Below, piece after piece: positions 26,869-34,287 of a DNA stretch of 64,000 nt. The notes below the pieces were generated by a model that was given only the letters and a program-made list of their open reading frames with translations, was not told the origin of the DNA and ran no database searches. A program made the position numbers and the translations under genes. The DNA comes from Ruminococcus sp. GTDB lineage: Bacteria; Bacillota; Clostridia; Oscillospirales; Ruminococcaceae. The stretch's first letter is position 1. Every line of letters starts with the position of its first letter. Location of the stretch: the NCBI GenBank assembly GCA_015066785.1, contig SVNT01000001.1:62001-126000 (forward strand), in the 5' to 3' direction.

Positions 26869-28329
26869 TTGGTTTTTTCGAGCCTTACATTCTTGTATAT
26901 ATATCTCCCGATAGTAATGATACTTTATTTCATCTCACCGATGAAGATAAAAAATCTTATTATTCTCGTTTCGGGATTGTTCTTCTATGCGTGGGGAGAG
27001 CCTGTCTGCGTATTTATAATGCTCTTTTCAACCGCCATTGACTACACGGCGGGTATTGTAATGAACAAATATGACGACAACCAGAAGATACGCACAGCCT
27101 GTCTTATCGTGTCGGTTGTAATGAACATAGGACTTCTTGCAGTATTCAAGTACAGCGATTTTATTATTGCAACGATAAATTCAATCCCGGGGGTTGATAT
27201 AACAAACCCTGTGCTGTACCTCAACCGTGCGATAAACGATGTCATTGACCTTAACCTCAACGAAAAGAGAGTGGAACTTCCGATAGGAATTTCGTTCTTT
27301 ACATTCCAGAGTATGTCCTACACCATCGACCTTTACAGAAGAAACATCAAGGTGCAGAGAAACTTTTTCAGCTTTGCATCGTATGTTTCGCTTTTCCCGC
27401 AGATTGTCGCAGGTCCTATTGTCCGTTACGAAGATGTACAGAAGGAAATCGACGACAGAAAAATCGAAGTCGGAATGGTTTCCGACGGTATTTCGATTTT
27501 TGTCAAGGGACTTGCAAAAAAGGTACTCCTTGCGAACAATATCGGACTTATATGGACGAACATCAAGGCTATGGATTATTCGGAGCTTTCGGTTGCTACC
27601 GCATGGATAGGAATACTTGCGTTTACATTCCAGATTTACTTTGACTTCTCGGGATATTCCGATATGGCTGTCGGCCTCGGAAAGATGCTCGGCTTCAACT
27701 TCCCGAAGAACTTCGATTACCCGTATATGTCGAGAAGTATCTCTGAATTCTGGAGAAGATGGCATATCACCTTAGGTAGCTGGTTCAAGTCGTATGTGTA
27801 TATTTCCCTCGGCGGAAACCGCAACGGTACGGCAAAGACAATCCGCAACCTGCTCATTGTGTGGATGCTTACGGGTCTCTGGCACGGTGCAAGCTGGAAC
27901 TTCATTCTCTGGGGACTTTATTTCGGTATCCTGATTATTATCGAGCGTCTCGGCTGGGGCAAGGTGCTTGAAAGACTTCCTGCCCCGATAAGCGTACTTT
28001 ATACCTTTGTTCTCGTTGTGTTCGGCTGGGTGCTTTTCGACACGAATACGCTGACAGAGTGTTTTGCTTACTTCGGAGCTATGTTCGGTGCTGGCGGAAT
28101 AGGAATAGACGCAACCGCAAAGTATATCCTTGCTTCCAATATTCCGATATTCCTTATATGCATACTTGCATCGACGAATATCGTTACAACAATTCTCGGA
28201 AAGATAAAGAACAAATACAGATATGCAGTGAGCTGCGTTGCCCCTGCTGTCCAGCTTGTTCTTATGCTTATGTGCACAGCATACCTCGTTGACGCAACAT
28301 ATAATCCTTTCCTCTACTTCAGATTTTAA
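26869..28329 (+). CDS. MBOAT membrane O-acyltransferase (AlgI/DltB-like)
   Basis: A 486-residue polytopic MBOAT protein, opening VFSSLTFLYIYLPIVMILY, with the family core RRWHITLGSWFKSYVYISLGG and the catalytic-histidine region GLWHGASWNFILWG. Such proteins pass acetyl groups across the membrane for O-acetylation of extracellular polysaccharide. The TTG start is two bases after the rnmV stop, with AAGGAGG inside rnmV. The DHHW protein downstream is its likely periplasmic partner. Confidence 0.92.
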   Translation: MVFSSLTFLYIYLPIVMILYFISPMKIKNLIILVSGLFFYAWGEPVCVFIMLFSTAIDYTAGIVMNKYDDNQKIRTACLIVSVVMNIGLLAVFKYSDFIIATINSIPGVDITNPVLYLNRAINDVIDLNLNEKRVELPIGISFFTFQSMSYTIDLYRRNIKVQRNFFSFASYVSLFPQIVAGPIVRYEDVQKEIDDRKIEVGMVSDGISIFVKGLAKKVLLANNIGLIWTNIKAMDYSELSVATAWIGILAFTFQIYFDFSGYSDMAVGLGKMLGFNFPKNFDYPYMSRSISEFWRRWHITLGSWFKSYVYISLGGNRNGTAKTIRNLLIVWMLTGLWHGASWNFILWGLYFGILIIIERLGWGKVLERLPAPISVLYTFVLVVFGWVLFDTNTLTECFAYFGAMFGAGGIGIDATAKYILASNIPIFLICILASTNIVTTILGKIKNKYRYAVSCVAPAVQLVLMLMCTAYLVDATYNPFLYFRF

Positions 28330-28341
28330 GGGGGTGTCGTT

Positions 28342-29499
28342 ATGAAAAAAAGAAAAAAGCTAATGCATAAGCTGCCGCAGAAAATAAATTTCCTCGTGTT
28401 CTTCGGACTTCTTGTCTTTTTGCCGATAGCGACAGTCGTTTCCCCGAAGCTGACATTTTCCGAAACCGAAAACCGTGTGCTTGCAAGTATGCCGAAGCTC
28501 ACATTCGACAATGTTGTTGAGCGTAAGTATATGAACGGCGTCGAAAGCTATTTCGCTGACCATTTTGCAGGCCGTGACGGCTGGATTTCCGCAAAGACGG
28601 GAATGGAGCTTGCTCTCGGAAAGAAGGAGAGCAACGGGGTGTATATCCTCGACGATATGCTTATACAGAAAATCGAAGGCTATGACCCTGCAACTCCCGA
28701 AAGGAGCATAACGGCGATAAACAATTTTGCAGAGGATAATCCCGACATAAAGACATTTGTGATGATAGTGCCGACTTCGGCGGAGATATACAAGGAAAAG
28801 CTCCCCGAAAATGCACCGAATGTCGAGCAGAAGGAAACAATAGAGGAATTTTATTCGGCAATGTCGGGGAAGATAACGACCCTCGACGCATATTCGGCAC
28901 TGAACGCTGAAAAGGATGGATATATCTATTACCGAAACGACCATCACTGGACTACTGCGGGTGCGTATTGTGCATATTCCGCAACTATAAAGAAGATGGG
29001 ACACACCGCAGTACCTATGTCGGAATTCAACATCGAACACGCATCGTCTGATTTCAAGGGAACGCTTTATTCCAAGGCGGTTTACGACGGCGTAGATGCC
29101 GATGTCCTTGACATCTATTACTGCAACAGCGGAAATCCCGTTGACAGCGTGACGGTACAGACAGGGCTTTCGGAAGATGTTTACGACGATTTGTACTTCA
29201 GGGATTACCTTGAGGTCAAGGATAAGTATTCCGTATTCTGCGGAAGCAATCAGCCGATAGTCACCATAAAGACAAACAACGAAAACAGCGGAAAGCTGCT
29301 TGTCATCAAGGATTCATATGCAAACTGCTACGTGCCGTTCCTTGCACAGCATTACAGCGAAATAACAATGCTTGATATGAGATACATCGACACGAAATAT
29401 GAAAATATCGTCAATATCGATGAATACGACCAGGCACTTTTCCTCTACAATTTCGCAACATTCATCGAAGACGAAAATATCAAGAAACTTGACTTTTAG
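28342..29499 (+). CDS. DHHW (AlgX/AlgJ-like) exported acetyltransferase partner
   Basis: A 385-residue protein with one N-terminal membrane helix (about residues 15-35) and an SGNH-hydrolase-like exterior domain carrying the name-giving NDHHWTTAGA; VIKDSYANCYV near the C-terminus supplies the Ser/Asp region. DHHW proteins act with MBOAT partners to acetylate cell-surface glycans. Twelve bp after the MBOAT gene. The acceptor polymer is not identifiable here. Confidence 0.9.
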   Translation: MKKRKKLMHKLPQKINFLVFFGLLVFLPIATVVSPKLTFSETENRVLASMPKLTFDNVVERKYMNGVESYFADHFAGRDGWISAKTGMELALGKKESNGVYILDDMLIQKIEGYDPATPERSITAINNFAEDNPDIKTFVMIVPTSAEIYKEKLPENAPNVEQKETIEEFYSAMSGKITTLDAYSALNAEKDGYIYYRNDHHWTTAGAYCAYSATIKKMGHTAVPMSEFNIEHASSDFKGTLYSKAVYDGVDADVLDIYYCNSGNPVDSVTVQTGLSEDVYDDLYFRDYLEVKDKYSVFCGSNQPIVTIKTNNENSGKLLVIKDSYANCYVPFLAQHYSEITMLDMRYIDTKYENIVNIDEYDQALFLYNFATFIEDENIKKLDF

Positions 29500-29508
29500 G
29501 AGATTTCT

Positions 29509-30462
29509 ATGGCACAGAATGTGTTTGTCCAGGTAGCAGTAATGTTCATCATTATGCTGATAGGACTTTTATGCTATAAAAAGAAAATGATTTCGGAGGA
29601 GGTCGGGGCACAGCTCTCGAAATTCCTTCTGCTTGTGGTAAATCCGTGCGTAATACTCCGTGCTTTTCAGCTTGAGTATGAGCCGTCGCTTGCAAAGGGA
29701 CTTCTCATATCGGTTACGCTTGCGGCTGTCAGTCATTTTGTGAGCATACTTGTCGCTACCGTAAGCATAAGAAAGAACAAGGAACGCCGTGAATATATAG
29801 TCGAACGCTTTGCGATTGTTTTCAGCAACTGCGGTTTTATGGCAATTCCGCTTATCGAGGCTGTTCTCGGTTCTGAGGGTGTGTTTTTCGCAAGCACCTA
29901 TGTTGCGGTGTTCAACATATTCACATGGACATACGGCGTTTCGATAATGAAAGGGAAGATGTCAAAATCCGATATAATCGGGGTGCTTAAATCAGCGCCG
30001 ATTATCAGTATCGCTGTCGGACTTGTGATATTCTTCTTCTCGATAAAACTTCCGTCGATTATAACACAGCCTATCAACTTCATTGCGGATGTGAATACTC
30101 CGCTTGCGATGGTAGTTACGGGAATATATCTTGCCCGTACAAATATCATTGAGGCTGTGAAAAATCCCCGTATATATCTTGTCACTGCTATGAGACTTAT
30201 CGTGGCACCGCTTATAATGATAGGGATTTTTCTTTTCTTCGGCGCAGAGGGGAATGTACGCACAATTCTTCTTGCAAATCTTATAGCGTCTGCCTGCCCT
30301 ACGGCGGCGTCAACCCTGATGATGTCGAGAATGTTCGGCAACAACGCTGAATACGCCTCGACGATAATCACCGTGACAACGCTTTTGTCGATAGCTACCA
30401 TACCCGTGATGATATACATCCTTGAGATGACTATGGGAAGTGTGCCGATATTTATTTTTTAG
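29509..30462 (+). CDS. AEC family permease
   Basis: A 317-residue membrane protein with two sets of about five helices, the layout of the auxin-efflux-carrier family, beginning FVQVAVMFIIMLIGLLCYKK and including LLVVNPCVILRAF. Known bacterial members move small organic acids or amino acids; the substrate here is unknown. RBS AGGAGATTTCT; 9 bp after the DHHW gene, and a terminator follows the stop. Confidence 0.88.
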   Translation: MAQNVFVQVAVMFIIMLIGLLCYKKKMISEEVGAQLSKFLLLVVNPCVILRAFQLEYEPSLAKGLLISVTLAAVSHFVSILVATVSIRKNKERREYIVERFAIVFSNCGFMAIPLIEAVLGSEGVFFASTYVAVFNIFTWTYGVSIMKGKMSKSDIIGVLKSAPIISIAVGLVIFFFSIKLPSIITQPINFIADVNTPLAMVVTGIYLARTNIIEAVKNPRIYLVTAMRLIVAPLIMIGIFLFFGAEGNVRTILLANLIASACPTAASTLMMSRMFGNNAEYASTIITVTTLLSIATIPVMIYILEMTMGSVPIFIF

Positions 30463-30479
30463 ACGAACAGACATCAATC

Positions 30480-30525
30480 AGCTCCGTTTTTCTTTTGAGA
30501 GAGAGAAACGGGGCTGTCTTTTTCT
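30480..30525 (+). terminator. Intrinsic terminator after the AEC gene
   Basis: AGCTCCGTTTTTCT pairs with AGAAACGGGGCT (with one G-T pair and a small bulge), followed by GTCTTTTTCT. It ends the alaS-to-permease run. Confidence 0.75.
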
Positions 30526-30556
30526 GTATTTCGGGATTTGACATATTTCGTCACGG

Positions 30557-30584
30557 TTGCCATTTTTCTTTTGCCGCATAAACT
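30557..30584 (+). promoter_or_regulatory. Possible promoter of the 30.6-kb RNA
   Basis: TTGCCA, 16-bp spacer, TAAACT, placing initiation near 30591, the base of the first stem. A TTGACA at 30538-30543 has no good -10 partner. Confidence 0.4.
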
Positions 30585-30591
30585 GTACTGT

Positions 30592-30745
30592 AAGCGTAAG
30601 ACCCGATATACAGTGGCACGGGACTGAGGCTCTGTCCCTGCCCATAGGGGAGCTGTATACGGCGTACTGACGCTTTTATATATTCTGCGGAATACTCCGC
30701 AATAAAAAATCCCGATGTCTGAATTGTGGCGGCATCGGGATTTTT
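30592..30745 (+). ncRNA. Unassigned structured RNA with own terminator
   Basis: A compact nested fold can be drawn: AAGCGT (30592-30597) with ACGCTT (30670-30675) closes the domain; TATACAG (30607-30613) with CTGTATA (30653-30659) forms an inner stem; GGCAcGGGAC with GTCCCTGCC (30615-30642) is a hairpin, and CCCATAGGGG a further small one. A hairpin TGCGGA/CTCCGCA follows, then a terminator AAAAATCCCGATG / CATCGGGATTTTT (30705-30745). The unit lies between the AEC terminator and a separate rpe promoter, so it looks free-standing rather than a leader. I could not match it to 6S, SRP, RNase P, tmRNA or a known riboswitch. Confidence 0.6.
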
Positions 30746-30759
30746 CGTCGTATTATATA

Positions 30760-30788
30760 TTGACTTGAAAATAATACTGTTATATAAT
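30760..30788 (+). promoter_or_regulatory. Promoter of rpe
   Basis: TTGACT, 17-bp spacer, TATAAT, about 38 bp upstream of the rpe start and after the RNA terminator. Confidence 0.85.
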
Positions 30789-30826
30789 ATTATAGAGTAT
30801 CTATGTGTTATGAAAGGATTTTTGTA

Positions 30827-31480
30827 ATGGCAATAAAAATTTCTCCGTCGGTTCTTTCGGCTGACCTTGCAGATCTGAAAAAAGACATAAAGCGTATCGA
30901 AGAATCAGGTGCGGACAGAATTCATTTTGATGTTATGGACGGTATTTTCGTTGATAATATATCTTTCGGTATTCCTGTGCTCAAGAGCGTTTCTGAATGC
31001 ACCGATATGTTCCTTGATGTACATCTTATGATTATCGACCCGCTGAAATACATTGACGCATTTGTTGACGCAGGTGCGGATATGATTACATTTCACGCTG
31101 AAAGCGAAAGTGATATTTCAGCAACGATAGAAAAAATTCTCTCACGGGGGATAGGTGCAGGTCTTACGATACGCCCGAAAACTCCCGTTGAGGTTATGTT
31201 CCCGTATCTGTCTAAGCTGTCGAATGCGCTTGTGATGAGTGTTGAGCCCGGTTTCGGCGGACAAGGCTTCATAGCGGAAACAATGTCAAAGGTGACGGCA
31301 CTCCGTAAAGAAATCGACAGGAACGGATACAAATGTCAGGTTCAGGTTGACGGCGGAATAAATGCCGAAACTGCAAAAATCGCAATAGCCGCAGGTGCGG
31401 ACGACCTCGTTTCAGGCTCGTATCTTTTCAAGGCACCCGATATGGAAAAGGTCGTCGAAGGATTACGCTTACCTGATTGA
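30827..31480 (+). CDS. rpe: Ribulose-phosphate 3-epimerase
   Basis: Interconverts ribulose-5-P and xylulose-5-P in the pentose phosphate pathway. A 217-residue TIM barrel with metal and substrate motifs KISPSVLSADLADL, HFDVMDGIFV, DVHLMI, MSVEPGFGGQGF and VDGGINAETA. The ATG at 30827 follows GAAAGGATTTTTG. Its 3' end overlaps the convergent mecA by 12 bp. Confidence 0.96.
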   Translation: MAIKISPSVLSADLADLKKDIKRIEESGADRIHFDVMDGIFVDNISFGIPVLKSVSECTDMFLDVHLMIIDPLKYIDAFVDAGADMITFHAESESDISATIEKILSRGIGAGLTIRPKTPVEVMFPYLSKLSNALVMSVEPGFGGQGFIAETMSKVTALRKEIDRNGYKCQVQVDGGINAETAKIAIAAGADDLVSGSYLFKAPDMEKVVEGLRLPD

Positions 31481-32026
31481 TGCCAGAATTTCTATTGCGT
31501 TCTTTGCAATTACAGGGGAGTAGTGTTCCCGTGTGGCAGCGGCGATTATCTCTCCCGTTCCCGAAAGAACGCCGTACTCGTTCAATGCGTTTGAGAGCTT
31601 TTTATCCGCTTTGGAAAAGGCTTTGACTATAAGTCTGTAATTCCTTTCGGAACAGTAAAGCTCACTGCTTCTGATGAGATGGCTGTACATATCCCACAGT
31701 CTTGTGCTGACGGAAATCATCGGCGATAAATCGTCGAACTCGTAAATCATCTCGCAGAAGAGCTTTTCTTTGGATTTGAATTTTTCTCCGCCTATGGAAA
31801 TGTATAAAAGACAGCCGTCGTCACGCTTGAAAGCCTCGATATACAGCTTTTCGTGCGTAAGGTCGATGTTGTTGCTGTCGCATATTTCGTCAAGCAGTTT
31901 TATAAGAAATTGCCGTGACGCATAACTGCTCTGGTTTATCTGGGCAAATTCTATATTGTATTTTTTCATATCGTCATTATTCAATGCAACTTTCACGGTT
32001 GTGTTGCTTATGAGTGAAATTGTCAA
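31469..32026 (-). CDS. mecA: Adaptor protein MecA
   Basis: The adaptor that brings substrates to ClpC; in Bacillus it targets the competence regulator ComK. The N-terminal substrate-binding domain begins TISLISNTTVKVALNNDDMK and the ClpC-binding C-terminal domain includes the segment around LYISIGGEKFKSKEK. 185 aa, slightly short. The start is taken as TTG at 32026 because GAGGTGATAAC precedes it on the minus strand; the in-frame upstream extension reads through the start region of the divergent rnfD-like gene. Confidence 0.85.
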   Translation of the reverse strand: MTISLISNTTVKVALNNDDMKKYNIEFAQINQSSYASRQFLIKLLDEICDSNNIDLTHEKLYIEAFKRDDGCLLYISIGGEKFKSKEKLFCEMIYEFDDLSPMISVSTRLWDMYSHLIRSSELYCSERNYRLIVKAFSKADKKLSNALNEYGVLSGTGEIIAAATREHYSPVIAKNAIEILASIR

Positions 32027-32069
32027 GTTATCACCTCGGTTTGTACAAATTAAGGGAAAGGATACCGTA

Positions 32070-33059
32070 ATGCTTAAAGTTAAAGGTTTGAAAAGTGAAA
32101 AAGCGGTAAATATAGACACACTTCTCGTCTTGTCCGTGTTGATATTCATGTCGTGGTTCTACTATGGCTGGCGTGTTGTTATCGTTACGCTGATTTCCGT
32201 TGCGAGTGCATATATTTCAGATATCATCTGCGTGAAACTCTGCGGTAAAAAATACGAGAAGGACGACCTCTCCGCTGTTGTGGGGGGAGTGTTGATGGCA
32301 CTTATGATGCCTGCGTCCGTTCCGTACCACATAGTTATTTTGGCAAATATTTTTGCAATTACACTTGGAAAACAATTTTTCGGCGGAAAAGAGCATAATA
32401 TTTTCAATCCCGTTATAGTCGGATACCTTCTTTCCGCAATATGCTGGAAAGACCTCGTGCTGAAATACCCTAAGCCCGAGGAGATGCTTCCGCTTACTTC
32501 TGCGGTTGAAAATCCGCTGTCTGTATCATTGACGCAAACGCTTACATACGCACCTACGCCGTCGAACACGATAGTTGATATTGTACTCGGAAAATTCTAC
32601 GGCCCTATGGGAACAACGCATATATTCCTGATACTTATATGCGCTTGTATTCTTTCGTTCAGACATTCGACATCGGGACTGACATTTTTCTGCGGAACGG
32701 TAACTATCGCTGTACTTGCGTATCTTTATCCCGCTTTCGGTATAACGAGAGCAGAGTCGGTTTTCTATGAGCTTTCCAGCGGTACAGTGCTTTTCTCACT
32801 CCTTTTCTTTGCGGGAGATTATTACACCGTGCCGAAAACAATATCCACCCGTATTGTCTACGGCGTGCTGATAGGCGTCGTGACGGTACTGTTCCAGCGT
32901 CTCGGAAATACTGAAAATGCAATACTCTATGCGATACTTATATCCAATCCGATAGCGATTTCTCTCGATGACAACGCTTTTTCGTTCAGAAAACTGTGGG
33001 ATGAAATCGTAGAGGATATGAAAGCCTCGAAAACAAAGACCGTGGAGAAAAAGAAATGA
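32070..33059 (+). CDS. RnfD-like membrane protein
   Basis: A 329-residue polytopic protein of the RnfD/NqrB family: early helices, then AVVGGVLMALMMPASVPYH and KEHNIFNPVIVGYLL, both typical of RnfD. The SGAT-type motif whose threonine carries covalent FMN in RnfD/NqrB is not present; the corresponding stretch reads SVSLTQTLTYAPTPS. No rnfC, rnfG or rnfB lies nearby. The ATG at 32070 has AAGGGAAAGGA upstream. The stop overlaps the next gene by 4 bp. Confidence 0.85.
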   Translation: MLKVKGLKSEKAVNIDTLLVLSVLIFMSWFYYGWRVVIVTLISVASAYISDIICVKLCGKKYEKDDLSAVVGGVLMALMMPASVPYHIVILANIFAITLGKQFFGGKEHNIFNPVIVGYLLSAICWKDLVLKYPKPEEMLPLTSAVENPLSVSLTQTLTYAPTPSNTIVDIVLGKFYGPMGTTHIFLILICACILSFRHSTSGLTFFCGTVTIAVLAYLYPAFGITRAESVFYELSSGTVLFSLLFFAGDYYTVPKTISTRIVYGVLIGVVTVLFQRLGNTENAILYAILISNPIAISLDDNAFSFRKLWDEIVEDMKASKTKTVEKKK

Positions 33060-33676
33060 AACAGATGAAAGAAAAAAAGCCGTTTGATAAAACTATTTTT
33101 GACGGTATGTTTATGAAAAATACTGTGCTTGCAAGCGGACTTGTAATCGCCCCCGTTGTTATGTCGGCGACAACCCTTGCAAACGGAATTGCCATTGCTG
33201 TGGTGTTCAGCTGTATAACATTCTTTACTATAATGATTTCCAGTTTTGTGCCAAGAGATATGGTTTATGCCGTCCGTATTATATTATATACATTTATAGC
33301 GTCGCTAGTGTATGTACCCGTGACCGTAATTTTCGGCCCTGTGTTTGAAACGGAATTCAATTCGATAGGCATAATGATACCGCTTCTGATAACGAATTCG
33401 CTCATTGTAATCCGCTCGGAACTGCACTTTTTCAGACTTGAGCGTCTTCGCATGATAGCTGAAGTAATATTCTACATCATCGGCTTTGACATCGTCGTGA
33501 TACTCGTCGGATTTATCCGTGAGATTTTTGCTTACGGCTCAATCGGGGACAAGATTATCGGCATTCCGCTGACATTCCCTGCGCTTTCGACGACATTCGG
33601 CGGATTTATGCTTTTGGCGGTGCTTTCCGCAGTTCTCAAGAAAATCAAAATTATTGTCAGGAGTAATTCTAAATGA
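33056..33676 (+). CDS. RnfE-like membrane protein lacking cluster cysteines
   Basis: A 206-residue, six-helix protein of the RnfE/NqrD family, recognisable from FMKNTVLASGLVIAPVV near the N-terminus and GIMIPLLITNSLIVIRSE in the middle. Canonical RnfE has GLCP and TNC at these two places, the cysteines that help hold a membrane 2Fe-2S cluster. Here they are Ala32 and Ser115. ATGA overlap with the rnfD-like gene and a 4-bp overlap with the rnfA-like gene imply one coupled operon. Electron transfer through this subunit by the usual route seems impossible. Confidence 0.85.
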   Translation: MKQMKEKKPFDKTIFDGMFMKNTVLASGLVIAPVVMSATTLANGIAIAVVFSCITFFTIMISSFVPRDMVYAVRIILYTFIASLVYVPVTVIFGPVFETEFNSIGIMIPLLITNSLIVIRSELHFFRLERLRMIAEVIFYIIGFDIVVILVGFIREIFAYGSIGDKIIGIPLTFPALSTTFGGFMLLAVLSAVLKKIKIIVRSNSK

Positions 33677-34266
33677 GTTTTATCACAAGAGTAATTATGC
33701 TCTCGTTTGCGGCAATACTTATAGAGAACATAGTCTTTACCTATGCAATCGGTACAAGCACGATGTTCCTTGCTGCACGAAGTAAGAAACAGTTTGTAAG
33801 TTTCGGATTGTGCATAACATATTTTTCGGTTGTATCGAGTATGCTTGCGTATTTTGCAAACAAATATCTGCGTGATTACGATTCGGTATACCTGATTACT
33901 CCGATAATTTATGTTCTTATTGTCGGTGCGGTATATACGCTTACATTACTTGTATTGTGGAAGCTTGCAAACAAGGCGTTTATGGCACTGAAAAAGTATA
34001 TCCATGTTTCTGCATTCAACTGTGCCGTTCTCGGCTCGGTATTCATAAATGTCGAAAGAGGGGGGACTCTCATCGACTTTGCGGCTTACGGTCTCGGAAC
34101 GGGAATAGGCTTTCTCCTTGCGACATATCTGATGTCGATAGTTTACGAAAAGCTGTATTCCGAGGATATCCCCGAAAGCCTCAGGGGAATGCCTGCGACA
34201 CTTCTTTATATCGGAATACTTTCAATGGCGTTCTACGGTCTTGTGGGACACCAGACCATACTTTAA
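33673..34266 (+). CDS. RnfA-like membrane protein with one cluster cysteine
   Basis: A 197-residue, six-helix protein of the RnfA/NqrE family, with ENIVFTYAIGTSTMF (canonical NNFVLVKFLGLCPF) and SAFNCAVLGSVFIN (canonical TTNCAVLGVALLN). The first cluster cysteine is replaced (around Ser29), the second is kept (Cys117). RnfA and RnfE are pseudo-symmetric inverted partners, so together this pair keeps one of four ligands. Ends the D-E-A set; a DUF4015-like gene follows after 21 bp. Confidence 0.85.
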   Translation: MSFITRVIMLSFAAILIENIVFTYAIGTSTMFLAARSKKQFVSFGLCITYFSVVSSMLAYFANKYLRDYDSVYLITPIIYVLIVGAVYTLTLLVLWKLANKAFMALKKYIHVSAFNCAVLGSVFINVERGGTLIDFAAYGLGTGIGFLLATYLMSIVYEKLYSEDIPESLRGMPATLLYIGILSMAFYGLVGHQTIL

Positions 34267-34287
34267 CGAAAAAAAGGGGGGTAACAA

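Noticed and set aside
30592-30745. Assigning the RNA to 6S RNA, SRP RNA or a known riboswitch (M-box, NiCo, c-di-AMP, cobalamin, Mn)
   Set aside because: The conserved sequence elements of these families, as I know them, are not present.
31956-32069. A longer RnfD-like protein starting at 31956
   Set aside because: The extension overlaps the mecA start region; the ATG at 32070 has its own ribosome site and fits family length.
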